Part shown: one piece after another, positions 53,180 through 64,000 of the stretch
Layout: every line of letters starts with the position of its first letter
Position numbering within the stretch: the stretch's first letter is position 1
NCBI GenBank assembly: GCA_012295275.1
Contig: CM022670.1
Span: 32,263,938 to 32,327,937 of the forward strand
DNA from: Chrysomallon squamiferum
Lineage: Eukaryota; Mollusca; Gastropoda; Neomphalida; Peltospiridae
Direction of reading: 5' to 3'
Length of the DNA: 64,000 nucleotides
Notes under the pieces: generated by a model
Databases searched by the model: none
What the model was told of the DNA's origin: nothing
What the model saw: only the letters and a program-made list of their open reading frames with translations
Translations under genes and position numbers: made by a program

Positions 53180-54772
53180 TAATAATAATAAAATTCTCTC
53201 CAAATGTAGATATATTTTTCATGTCCCTGTTAATACTGATGTGTATATATTTTTTTATTTCGTTTCATTTTGCTTGTTTTTTCTTACTTTTTCTATAATT
53301 TATATATAGATTTATTTATTTCAAAATGTATCTGGCTGCAACAGCCAATCAGTTAATTTTTCTTTTATTTATAACACAATTTCAAGAAATAATAATTAAG
53401 AAATAAAATACAAACTAGCTAAATGTTATTTATGTCGAATAATCGAAATCAAATACATTAATTTCGTCGGGATAACCTAGAAAAATCCTATTTATTTACT
53501 TTATTATGTCATTTAATCAATCAGTAGTACCAGTAACATCTAAAATAATAATTACAAATATGTTTATTAAAAGGGATAATATATTTTTTGATATTGAAGC
53601 AAAGCCTGGACATAAACCAGAGTGATAATGATGGTAACACCGCTCTCATGTATGCGTGTAATTTGGGCTTCCCAGAAATTGCTGCAGTTTTGCTCGAATC
53701 ACACAGACTCCATGAGCATTACATTGACCTGAACAAACAAAATTATGATAAATATACAGCCTTGGACCACGCCGTTGATCGTGGTCGTTTTAACATTGTT
53801 CGACTTTTCGCTAATTTGCTCTCAATCCCAGAATGTTACTTAAAAGAAGGGAGTCAAGCGTCTGCACCTAAGCTCGATGCACTGTTGGCGAATGATGCTG
53901 CACAACCAAAGCAAACCACCTTGCGCTTTGTAGAAGAAGTTCGTGCTTCATTACCATCTGAAAAGCCCGATTCATCGGCAGTCCTGCCAAAGTCTATGCA
54001 TGGAAGCGAACAACAATCTAAATCGATGAATGACTCGAGTTCATTCAATCTTAGCGACAGTCACCCTGCATTAACAGACGGCGAAACAGACGAAAAACAC
54101 GAGATCAGAGAAGAAGATGTAATGAAGAAGGGGAAAGAAATGTCCGATAAGAAGGAATCTGCACAGATTAAAATAGACTGTTATGGTGAGTTATCAACAA
54201 ATAATGAATGGTACAACAAGCAGCAAAATGAATCGTCGTGCACCAGCGCATCGCAAAGCATGGACAACATAAGAAACGGTAAATTAATCCGTGCTGACGA
54301 ATCAAAAATGAGCAGGCGTAAAAGTAAATCTTTTAGAAAAAGAGACGTCAAAAAAGGTAACTGCAAGTCTGTCAATGGTTTTCCAGTAGGAACTTCAAAT
54401 AACCAAGATAGCGTTAACTACAATGATAAATCGAAGAAATCGTTGATGAACTTCGATGTCCTAGCCAGTTCTGATGATCTTAAAGTAAGGCTGAATAAAT
54501 TAGGCATTTATATGGGTAATGATATTGCATCATCTGGCGAAAATCAAAACTCTAAACCATCCACTCCCAGTCAGTCGGAATTAGTAAAAACCTCAGCAAA
54601 ATTTAGTCAAGATGTAGGCTTGTCTCAGTTTTCATCAGGAGATAATATTTCTGAACATAATTCAGAGGACGACATTACTTGTAGTTATCGACTACAGAAA
54701 ACAGTCAGAGAACAATTTCCAGTTCATGGAAAGCCTTTGCCGAAAATACCAAATGGTGATAAACATAAGTGA
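52437..54772 (+). CDS. ankyrin-repeat protein, ANKRD34-like, copy B
   Basis: Exons 52437-52484, 52884-53117 and 53600-54772 give 484 aa, with phase-0 introns. Exons 1 and 2 have exactly the lengths (48 and 234 nt) found in copy A. The start ATG has A at -3 and G at +4 and opens MAEDFFDVFKRNSLRQ. Ankyrin repeats at about residues 17-175 include KLMLEAGHDVNARN, METPLMACIKYC, LLLESGADINLRNSQGQT, INQSDNDGNTALMYACNLGF and YTALDHAVDRGRFNIVRLF. The tail of about 310 residues is rich in S, K, N and E, with a basic patch (SRRKSKSFRKRDVKKG) that could be a nuclear signal and PLPKIP near the end that could bind an SH3-type domain. The exon 2 donor (G|GTATTC) is weak and sits next to a long AAT repeat. 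No paralogue of the extra 120 tail residues is seen in copy A. Function unknown. Confidence 0.88.
53127..53191. repeat. (AAT)n microsatellite just after a splice donor
   Basis: About 65 bp of AAT units begin 9 bases after the exon 2 end of ankyrin copy B. Confidence 0.95.
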
Positions 54773-55864
54773 GCAGAACCTGAACTTAAAAAAAAAAAAA
54801 AAAAAATATGTAATAATAATTTTTTTTTTTTTAAATAAAATAAAATATACATAATAATAATTTAGAAATCAAATTAAATATTAATTCAGACACACGTCTT
54901 AATATAATATATTATTATTATTATTATTATTATTATATTGATCATATATTTATATAAACCTATAAGAAGAAAACAAATTGGAATTAACTTTTACATATAG
55001 ATGGCATAACTGTGTATTAAAATGTTTTTAATAAATTTGCTTTTAAAAACTGTTCATTTAAACTTGTGTTTTAATCAAAATGAATATATTTTTCAAATAT
55101 GGATGCATACATGCATATATGCAATATTAATTCACTAATATCTGGAAATGAATTGAAATTAATGTAACTGATCTTTCTTCCTAGGTCCATCGTCACTTCT
55201 ATTATATTATTATTATTACTATTATTCGCTTTTTATTTTTTTATTTTTTTTTTTATTTTTTTTTTTAATGGACCAGCACATTTTAAATCTTGATATAATT
55301 AGATCAGTGCTAACTCAATTTAACAATTTCTTGGCACTAATGAAATAATTACACCAGTATTTTGTGACCACACACACAATTTATATTTATTATTTGGATA
55401 AAAAGAAATAGAAATAAATACTATCTGGCTCATAGACAGAAAAATAAACGTAAAGGACATTCATGTTAATTCCGTAACTGGTATAATACGAAATTCAGAA
55501 GAAAGGTACCTATGGATTATTTTCTCTATTATTTTAAAGAAGTTGAACCTGCTAAAGTTATTTATTAAAAAAAAAAAAAAAAAAAAAAAAAACAATAATA
55601 ATAATAAAATACATGAAATACAAATATTCGTACACAAGAGGCACAATTTACAAAAATAAGAACAAAAAAGACCGAGACTGAAAAAAGTGAGCGCAATCAT
55701 TGTTCCATATTTGGAAACCGATTATTATTATATAGATGGTAAGGATGTCACTTATATGGTAAAGTATGCAAATATTACAAATAACGAGATAATCCATATA
55801 CTGAATGTCTGTAGATATCTAAAAAAGATGGTATTCATATAAAAAAAAATGTATTTAACAAAAA
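54773..55864. other. 3' UTR and spacer after ankyrin copy B
   Basis: AATAAA signals appear at about 54833. The rest is A/T-runs (54789-54806, 54822-54831, 55568-55592) and an ATT repeat (about 54909-54936). No gene seen. Confidence 0.65.
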
Positions 55865-56073
55865 ACAAATCACTTCAGCTTCATGAGGTGACCAATGGCG
55901 TTCAGGTACTGCAGGGGTGTCTTGGTTCCGTTGTTAGGTTGCTGCTTGAGGCGACAGACCCTATTGTCGACATCACGATAGACTCTCTTCCTCGGCGGTG
56001 CTGCAGCTCCAGCATTCAACTGCACCAACTTTGTTCTTTGGCATTTACTCATTTCCATACATATACACACTCT
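55865..56073 (-). pseudogene. C-terminal MULE-protein-like fragment, second copy
   Basis: An intact minus-strand reading of about 60 codons runs to a TGA near 55871. It includes KLVQLNAGAAAPPRKRVYRD, VDNRVCRLKQQ and TKTPLQYLNAIGHLM. Its GC content is much higher than the flanks. The YxxVDxRVxRL...TPLxYL pattern resembles the extreme C-terminus of FLYWCH/MULE-type transposon proteins in invertebrates, from memory. It lies just downstream of the larger MULE remnant but repeats the same C-terminal function, so it may come from a different element. Confidence 0.4.
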
Positions 56074-56217
56074 CACTCACACATGAAACAATAGGCATCC
56101 TATTTATTTTGTGTTTATAGTTGCTTAAAAATTTTTTTTTTTTTAAATTTGAAAGTACTTTTGAAAACACAATTTATTCATACATGTATCATATTTAAAA
56201 ATAAAACATACATAGCA

Positions 56218-57254
56218 TCATCACTCAACCTTTTGGTTCTGGTTGCCATGAGGTTTCCAGCAGATGTTGTAACCAGTTCCTTGAAGGAACGCTTCAACAG
56301 TCTTGCTCCCCTCTCGACTGTCCACACATAACTGGTGAAGACGACACAGTAGCTGGGTGTACACACGCCTGTACGTACCTGTACAGTGGTTGGTGTCGAA
56401 GTAATTCAGAAGAGGTTCCATCTGTTCTGGTGTATTGTTGCGAAGGAATTGAAGGCCTGCAGGCAGATCATCAATAGAAAGTACAGCCAATGAGTCTATC
56501 ATGCCACAGAACAGTTTAACGTCTTCAGAGTCCTTGTACCGCTGAGTAAGACCCAAGTCCTGCACCCTCCGCCATGTGGACTGGGTAAGGTGGTAGAAAC
56601 ACCCTTGTACTATTTACATGGTCCCCTAGCACAGAAGTCACAGCATGCACCATAGCCATCTCAAAGTCTATGACTACAGTGAAAGGATCAGGGTCTTGGT
56701 GCATTTCAGAACACTTGTTGACAATAGCATGTAACATGCTTTCGTAGGTCTCTTACGATTTCCTGTGGGGCAGAGCATGGAGCGTTGACACAGGAGTGTT
56801 CCCCAGGGGACAGCGTATAACATAAGTTGGCAGAACCCGAGAGGAGCAACAGCATGGTTCCCATCCATGAACCAGGTCTCAGCAGTTGACAGATGTTGCA
56901 GCGCATCACTGGCACCAAATATGAAGATACTTGAATCAACATCTGGACCGTTGTCATATGTGAGGAACTGTTGTGGATCAGGACCTGTTGTCAGCGCCCA
57001 TTTCCCTCAGTGACAAGATCTCGAAGAGTTTCAGGTTGATGAGGGATGCGGCCAAGTCTTTGGTTACGTATGGTTCGTTTCATTGACTCTTCCCTGCCGA
57101 GTTCAACCCTGCCAGTGACATCAGTTTGACTCATGGCTTCAGTTACTATCTGGCTTTGCTTGTCGAAACTTTGCTTGGCGTGCTGCTTCATCTCAGAACA
57201 GCACTTGATAACTGCGACTTTTGTGCAATTATGAATTGTTTTCATAAGCAGCAC
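56218..57254 (-). mobile_element. broken MULE transposase remnant
   Basis: Minus-strand pieces follow one another in the order expected of a Mutator-like (MULE) transposase but in shifting frames. 57254-56991: AVIKCCSEMKQHAKQSFDKQ...REESMKRTIRNQR. 56868-56674: WFMDGNHAVAPLGFCQLM (expected WFMDGTF type). 56737-56600: MLHAIVNKCSEMHQDPDP, then VVIDFEMAMVHAV, which contains the catalytic-type DFE. 56565-56221: QDLGLTQRYKDSEDVKLFCG, then LHQLCVDSREGSKTVEAFLQ. The N-terminal FLYWCH region is missing, and a central stretch after YFDTNHCTGTYRRV appears deleted. At least two frame changes are needed, so no functional protein is made. No matching terminal repeats were found around it. Confidence 0.7.
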
Positions 57255-57828
57255 TTAATTGATTATCTTATTGTAATGGACTGATCAAAAATCATCAAAC
57301 ATAATGTAAAGATATGTAAACACCATTAATGTATCTGAGGTTCCTTTCTCTTCGTTTAGACTTAAAGTACGTGCGCAATTCCTCCAACACATGTGGGACA
57401 TGTCACTGGAAACTCAGGACAGTAATGGTCTGCCAGTATTTTTCAGACAGGTGAGATGCTCTCAGTGTGACTGGGGTAAAAGATTGTTCAAGAGCGTGAG
57501 AAAATATCTGGCATGGGAAAAAGACATTTGAGTCAATTCTCTGAAATGTAATTACAATAATATCATCTACAACACTTGTACTATAACTGTCTATCATGTT
57601 GTACATTGATACAGAGGAATTAAATATATAATTGAGATCGAACTTGTGTAGTATACATACATACATACATACATATATACATTTACACCCCCCACACCCC
57701 ACCACACCCACACACACAGACACGTTCATACAGATGTACCTAATGTTAATATGCATACACAGTTAACATATCCTCCAGAATGATATCATTCTGTCACTTC
57801 AAACATAAGATATATATGTGTGTATGTG

Positions 57829-57863
<35 letters not shown>

Positions 57864-57925
57864 ATATGTATATACTCACACACACATATCTTGTGCTATG
57901 TTTGAATTGACTGTGTGTGTATATA

Positions 57926-57961
<36 letters not shown>

Positions 57962-58188
57962 TGTTTTTTGGTGTATGTGTATGTGTATATGTATTTATAT
58001 GTGTATGTATATGTATGTATATATGTGTAATACTAAACTCTGATATAATACTGTACTTTGTTAAGCAAAACCAAGTGACCGAGTGATGCTATATATTAAT
58101 ATACATGTAACAATATTGCATGAATAAACAGTATTTTCAAAAGTAGTTTTAATTTTTTTTATCAAAGCAACTATACAGAAAAAATGAA
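57255..58188. other. spacer with microsatellites
   Basis: A less AT-rich piece at 57340-57520 could be further transposon debris but does not read clearly. From 57650 on it is mainly CATA (57655-57678), GT (about 57838-57863) and GTAT (about 57932-57964) repeats. Open frames across it (57403-57756, 57820-58086) are repeat-derived. Confidence 0.6.
57655..58030. repeat. cluster of CATA, GT, TA and GTAT microsatellites
   Basis: Several simple repeats lie within about 380 bp, with some strand-symmetric motifs (CATA at 57655, TATG at 57932). Confidence 0.9.
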
Positions 58189-58319
58189 TAGGGTGCCATT
58201 TTTTCCAAATCTGCACAGTGCCATTTCTTCTGTGTGCCATTTTTGTCCTAAAACCGAAATGACTACCCTACTGATTTATGATCTGTATTATGCAGATACT
58301 TAATGTACTTCTTAACCTT

Positions 58320-58676
58320 TGACAGGTCTGAGTGCTGTTCGTGATAATATAGAGACGAGTTATTCAATAGAGGGCCGAATAAACCACTTTTGTCGTGTGT
58401 TCTCTGTACCCCTGCTGATAAAATAAGATAATTTGGCATTGTTTATTTATCACTCGTTACAGAGACATTTACGACATTCACCGACACATTCCGAACATCT
58501 CGTTTTCTTACCCGAAAAACACCGGCAAGGTCCGATTGATTGTAATATATAGCGTTTTCACTTCCTGTGATAACGAAAGTGGTCCGTAGTTAGCTTTTGT
58601 GTCGCTGCTTTTTCTTTTTCTTTTTAAAATGCAGATGCATTATGGGTTTTTGAAATGTCAGACAAACAAACGCTAG
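58320..58676 (+). promoter_or_regulatory. probable promoter and untranslated first exon of the PTCHD gene
   Basis: A higher-GC pocket at 58340-58610 with CpGs precedes a consensus donor (CTAG|GTAAGA, exon end 58676). A matching acceptor (TTTAG) ends at 59042, joining to the exon with the start codon. Splicing is inferred. A 15-codon uORF (58629-58676) ends exactly at this donor. Confidence 0.45.
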
Positions 58677-59123
58677 GTAAGAGATAGGATAAATATTTTA
58701 AATGTTAAAGAGAAAAATAAAATATATGTTCATGCTGAAAGTAGTAATTTCGAATTTTATCTATCAGTATCACTGTCACTAGTATCAGGTGTCAGGAGGC
58801 CAGACCAGTCATTTAACGTGCTTATAGTTATAATTATACACTGTTATTTTATTAGTAATAACAATTCTAAAATTTGGTGACAGGTGTTAAAGTACTACTT
58901 TAAGTACTTAGTAGTTAACTGTTTTATATTATATTAATAAGATATAGGCTATTTAAACATATCTTTAATTTTATAAATGTTTTTAAAATTTTGTTTTATA
59001 TTTTATTTATTTATTATTTTTATTATTATTTGTTTTGTTTAGAGTTTGCATATCGACGGTACATCTTAAAATGAACATTAAGACTATGTCACAACATTAA
59101 ACATATCACTGACCGTTTAATGC

Positions 59124-62100
59124 ATGGCGCAGTCAGAGGGAAATGATGATTCACAAATTAGAAAGCAGTCATGCCTGAAAAGAGTCAGCAATGGGATCGT
59201 GTTTGGCCTTGAGACTGTATTTTACAGGTAGAGTTACTTTCTGTGATAACAGATGTTTATTGTTAATGTACCTGTAAACAATTAGTCTCATTTAAAAAAC
59301 AACTAAAAACATAAATAAGTAGTTAATAAATGAAAATGTATTATTGTTTATAAACAATGTGCAGACACTTAATATGCAAAAATGCAAAACAATTACATGT
59401 ATATATGTTTAAAATCCATTCTTGTATAAATTATTAAATGTTTGAAAATAAAATATAAACATCATAATGTGCAATAAATGCTTGAAATACATTTATAAAG
59501 TATAACTTTATTTGATAAAATCTTTTTTTTAGTAAAGTGTGATATCTTTGTTTTAAAAATATGATTTTCACTTCAGAGTTGGCCTGTTTGTTGGAACAAA
59601 TCCTATTATTACCATTGTTTTCTGTATAACAACATGTGGGTTGTGTGGTATTGGAATAAAAACACTGAAGGAAACACAGGAACAAGAGAAGCTATGGGTT
59701 CCACAGAGTTCACGCATTATCCCAGAGAAGGCCTGGGTTGACAAGAACTTCCCCACCAAGACGAGATTTGCATCTATAATTGCTGTAGGAGGAGATGTTC
59801 TAACTGTACCATTCATTAATGCAGTAAGTATGACTTCAGAACAGAAAAAGACATTTCATGTAATTTTTATTATTTTTATAATACAGACCATTTATCTACC
59901 AATCTTGGGCCTGGAGGTGACCTGTATTTCTGGATTTTCTTTTTGTCTGGAACAAGGCTGGATGTATAGTGATGATATAAAATAATGAAAAGTAATGAAT
60001 GAAATTCTATTTAATTATTACAAATTAATACACTTCTAAAACTGACTTTCAGTAAACTGGATAAATAAAGAAAATTTTATATAATGTTTCAGTTTTATTT
60101 TCTGTCCATCTTAATATTTTCTTTATTTACAAAAATAAAACAGTTTTATTATATTACAAAAATATATCTGGTTTTCTTTCCTTATATTGAAAGTGTTTGA
60201 TATCATTTCTGTTGTCAGAGGCTTTATTTATTTCTATTTGTTAAGTAGACTAATACATATTTGAATATATATAAAACATATTTTTGGTGCATTATTACAT
60301 TATACAGAGTTAATATTAGTATTGAAAATATCAACAGTATTGAAGATGATATTTAACATTCAAAGCATGTTCCATGTGGTTTTTTCTAGCTCAATTATTA
60401 CTATACAGAATCAATCAGTTTCACAGTGATGGACAAGAAGTTTAATGATCTTTGTTTAAGGTAATTTTTAAATAAAAATATAATATTTTTTGTAAATTTT
60501 GTTTTGTTAGTTTGGGAAGCAGTTAAATATTGTGATATGTAATACACTATTATGCAAAAACAATTACTGCATTAAGGTTTTTACAATATGCATTAAAAAA
60601 CAAAATGAATTAAAAAAATTAGCATCTAATGAGATGTGATCATTAATCATCAGATGTTTTATAAATTATAATTAAGGTTTCTCTAATGTTAAATTTTTGT
60701 TGGCATAACTTTATAAAAAAAATGTTATTATGATATTTTTTATTGTGTAGAATTGGATCTACTTGTCGAATGGAAAGTTTACTTGAAGTGTGGTCCTTCA
60801 ATCAAACAGCTATCAAATCTCTCACAAGAGGCAGCATTCTGAAGAATATCAACAGTATTGAAATAAGGTATTTAATAAATCATATAAATCATATAAATTT
60901 ACTGATGAAGTTATTTGTTCTGCTGATTCCTTCATAAAAAACATATTAATGAGATTTTGTTTTATTTTATTTTATTTTATTTTTTATATTTTAATGTTTA
61001 TGTTAGGAGTCTGAGAAGTTAAAGTATATGAAATATTAAATTTTTTTCTTTCAAGTCCAGTCTATGGTACCACTTATGATGTTCTCAATATTTTGGGAGG
61101 AACAATAAGATATGACCCAATATCGAAAGAAATTGCAGGAGCTGAAGCCACACAGATGACATGGGTTTTAAGAAAAACCGATGAGGTAATTACTTATCTT
61201 TAATTATTTTCATTTTCTAGACTGTAGAAATGAATGTGCACCTTTCCAGCCATACATCCTTGAACAATCTAACATTGATAACAAGGCCAAATTATATGTG
61301 ACAGTAAGAATTTTTTTTTATGTCTTTTGTTAAATTTATATAACGAAAATGCATTTTTCTTAACTGGAATTAAAAACAAAGAACAACATTACATCTGTAT
61401 AGAAAATGAACAGTTTATCCTAAACATTTTTCTAAAGTGGGTTTAGAAAAAACAAAAATGACATTTTTATAGAAAACAAACAGTTTGCAAGAGAAATTCT
61501 TACACTATTAACATTGAATAAAATCATACAAGTTAAAAAGAAACAAAGTTCATAACTAAACAAAAGAACTAGTTAAAATCTCAGAAAATATAAATAATTT
61601 GATCACAGATTTATAGTCTAAATGTTTCTTGCATTGTCTTTAGGTGTAAAGTAAAAATAATTTGAAATTTCAGTCATCTGTATCAAAATCATTTCTATCA
61701 TATATGATAGTTCAATGTTGAATTTTTAGTTGATTAATGCAGACAAGTTATTTGAGAAGAAAATCATTGAAATGGCTCTGAGAGGACACAAAGACATCTC
61801 TAAGACATTTGTTTATGCATCACGCAGGTTAGTGTAGTCAACTGGAATCATTGTGAATTTCATCATCATCATCATCATTATGCATCTGTAGTTTCCCATT
61901 GTTGGGCAAAAGCCTCAGTATGTTGTTTTCACATCTATCCTATCATCTTATCAGTACTCCTCTAGTTCATACTCAAGATCATTTCTATTCATAATGATTC
62001 CAAATGGTGAAACACAATATCCATATTGAAATATTAAATACAGCATTCCCAGATTATAGAATTTTTATAATGTAAACTTTTTTCTGTGATATAAATTATC

Positions 62101-63629
62101 CTGTGCAACCAAATTGAAGGAAAAGGTAATTTAATAAAAAAAATATCTTATATTACTTCTTACTAAAAACTTAATTTTGATATTTCAGTTTTGATGATGA
62201 AGGATATGGTGCAATCAACAGTGATATCAAACTTCTCTCAGCTGGTTTTAGTGTTGTATTTGTGTTTGTAATGATCTCCCTTGGGAAATTCAACTTGGTG
62301 CAACAGAGGGTTTGCATTTTTATTTTTTAAGTTTTTAAATAAAAAATTTCTTCGTAATTCTTTTTTCATCCACTTATATAGAAAGGCAGCTAGATAAATC
62401 TATTTTATTTTATTTCTTTTACATAATTTGTTTTCCATTAAGTGTTCTATTTCCATCTGAAATTTTTTTTTTTTTTTCATCATTCTGTTATGTTATGTAT
62501 ATTTATTCAAAGGAATCTTCATTTTTTTCTTCTTGTATGAATCTTCATTTATTGTTAAAATACAGTTCTTTAATTTACAAGGAATATGATAACTGAACAC
62601 ATTTTTTTCACCTTAAAACTCTTTAATTTGTTCATACAATCCCTGTTATTACTGAATATTAAAATTTAGCTTTTGAATGATCACTATTACTATTAATAAA
62701 CAGTGTTTACTGAGTAAGAAATAATGTTAGTTGGATTCAGTAAATCTGATTTTATAGTCACTTGATTGTTTTCAAAGATAAAATATTTATTATTTTTGGG
62801 TTTTTTTATTTTTTTATTTTTTTATTTTTCAGATCTATGTTTCTCTAGCAGGACTTTTAAGTGTTGGTCTTGCTATTCTTTTTGCTTATGGCATAGCAAC
62901 TGTTTTTGATGTTATATATGGACCAATACAGTCCATTATGCCATTTCTTTTGCTGGGTAAGGTTATATATATTTAATAAATTAAAAAAAAGATTTAGTGC
63001 TGTTGTTTGTATACATGCATACTGTAATATATATTTGTATTTAATATATTAGATAACATGTTTATGGCATATAACAGATTTGTTTTAATAATATAAAAAA
63101 ACACACAATAATAATGGCACCCTTAATAAGATACCACAAATGAGTAGCATTAATTCATTTGACGTTTGCATATTTGTAGCATCATGTTAAGAGCAGATGA
63201 ATAATTTTTCTGAATATTAAATAAAATAACAAATATTAACAGAATTTGTTTAATGTTTCAAAAAAGAAAAACATTTATTTTAAAAGAAAATAACACTATG
63301 TATTTGTGTAAAATAAAATAAAATAAATAATAGAGAGAGTGATACTATTATTTTGCTTCATAATGATCACTAGAACATTAAATATTAAATAATGTCACTA
63401 GAATTTAGCTAATTTGATTTTTCAAAAGTATTTTTATATTTTTAATCTTCTTACAGGTATTGGTGTTGATGATATGTTTGTTGTTGTTGAGGCATGGAAA
63501 AACCTGGATGCTGAAGAGATGAAAAGACCTTTGCCAGAGAAAGTTGGTTTGGCCATGAAGCATGCTGGAGTGTCTGTCACTGTTACGTCCATTACTGACA
63601 TTGTCGCTTTCGGCATTGGCGCATCCACT
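59124..63629 (+). CDS. patched domain-containing protein, PTCHD3-like (5' half)
   Basis: RND-superfamily multi-pass membrane protein with a sterol-sensing-type domain. The window has nine coding exons: 59124-59227, 59577-59823, 60390-60460, 60751-60867, 61056-61185, 61730-61827, 62189-62309, 62833-62956 and 63457-63629. That is 1185 nt or 395 codons in one continuous frame; the gene continues past 64000 (PTCHD3-type proteins are about 750-900 aa). The first membrane helix follows FVGTNPIITIVFCIT. The ectodomain has EKLWVPQSS, FNDLCLRIGSTCRMESLLE and TQMTWVLRK, the latter typical of the patched family. Helices 2-4 lie in exons 7-9 with GIGVDDMFV, the conserved GxxxD-type motif of patched/Dispatched/NPC1 proteins, and SVTVTSITDIVAFGIGA. 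Substrate unknown. The 3' end of exon 9 recurs as decayed copies in the next intron. Confidence 0.88.
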
Positions 63630-64000
63630 GTAAGTGTATTTCTGATTTTGATTATTGATGAAAAATTGATACCTTAAATATTACCTCATGTACTTTTTAA
63701 TATTACATCCATCCATAACATCACTGCAGTTGTCAGTGATGCATCATCTGTGTGTGTAATTCAAACTTTTTCACTCTAGTGAAAATTTGATACCTTAAAG
63801 TCCTTATTATTACATCCATCCATGACATCACTGCTTTGGTTATTGATGCATCTACTTTAAGTGTAATTATGGATTTGAACTGGAATGAAAATTAATACCT
63901 TAAACGTTAGCTTAGATACTATAATGTTTGTCACTGACAACACTGCCTTTAGTATTGATCACTAATGTTACTGTTTTTCTGTAACTTTAATGAGACAAAA
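63584..64000 (+). repeat. decayed ~110-bp tandem repeat derived from the end of PTCHD exon 9
   Basis: Four units can be aligned by GACATTGTCGC (63598), AACATCACTGC (63717), GACATCACTGC (63824) and GACAACACTGC (63936), spaced 119, 107 and 112 bases apart. Each is followed by a form of TTGATGCATC(T)ACT and GTAAGTGTA-like sequence, then GATACCTTAAA. Only the first unit is coding and has a good donor. Confidence 0.75.

Noticed and set aside
57403-57756. 117-codon minus-strand frame
   Set aside because: Half comes from CATA/CA repeats; the remainder is unrecognised.
58189-58270. Possible 82-bp miniature inverted element (TAGGGTGCCATTT ... AAATGACTACCCTA)
   Set aside because: The ends match only partly and no flanking duplication is visible.

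Overview
This is AT-rich animal nuclear DNA with spliced genes, GT-AG introns, long AT-rich spacers, many microsatellites and several DNA transposon remnants. The gene set and the style of the repeats suggest a lophotrochozoan, most likely a mollusc; that placement is inference and the species is not identified. I saw no prokaryotic genes, tRNA, rRNA, CRISPR array or virus.

Layout. 1-13.8 kb: no convincing gene body. It is probably the large first intron, or the flank, of a minus-strand gene whose signal-peptide exon is at 13803-13881. A 1.2 kb DNA element with matching ends and a 7-bp target duplication lies at 11229-12413. 14.1-24.5 kb: spacer with microsatellites. 24571-30288 (+): complete F-box/WD-repeat gene resembling FBXW9 (8 coding exons, 412 aa). 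32386-39102 (-): complete fukutin gene FKTN (8 coding exons, 447 aa); intron 4 is almost filled by a 2.8 kb TTAA-flanked transposon with inverted repeats of about 630 bp. 40327-43711 (+): complete SLC35E1-like transporter gene (6 exons, 396 aa), head to head with FKTN. 43.7-49.0 kb: UTR and spacer with a 98-bp minisatellite. 49017-51119 (-) and 52437-54772 (+): two head-to-head paralogues of an ANKRD34-like ankyrin gene with the same 48/234-nt first and second exons. 55.87-57.25 kb (-): broken MULE transposase pieces. 59124 to the window end (+): 5' half of a patched-domain (PTCHD3-like) membrane protein gene, with nine coding exons seen. The end of its ninth exon and the splice donor recur as decayed tandem copies in the following intron.

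The genes do not form one pathway. FKTN (ribitol-phosphate transfer in the Golgi) and SLC35E1 (an orphan member of the nucleotide-sugar/triose-phosphate transporter family) share one upstream region, and both belong to the secretory-pathway glycosylation world. That pairing, the inverted ankyrin duplication, the long-TIR transposon and the exon-end repeat are the items most worth a second look. Exon borders were set by hand from splice signals and reading-frame continuity, and every multi-exon model closes in frame.
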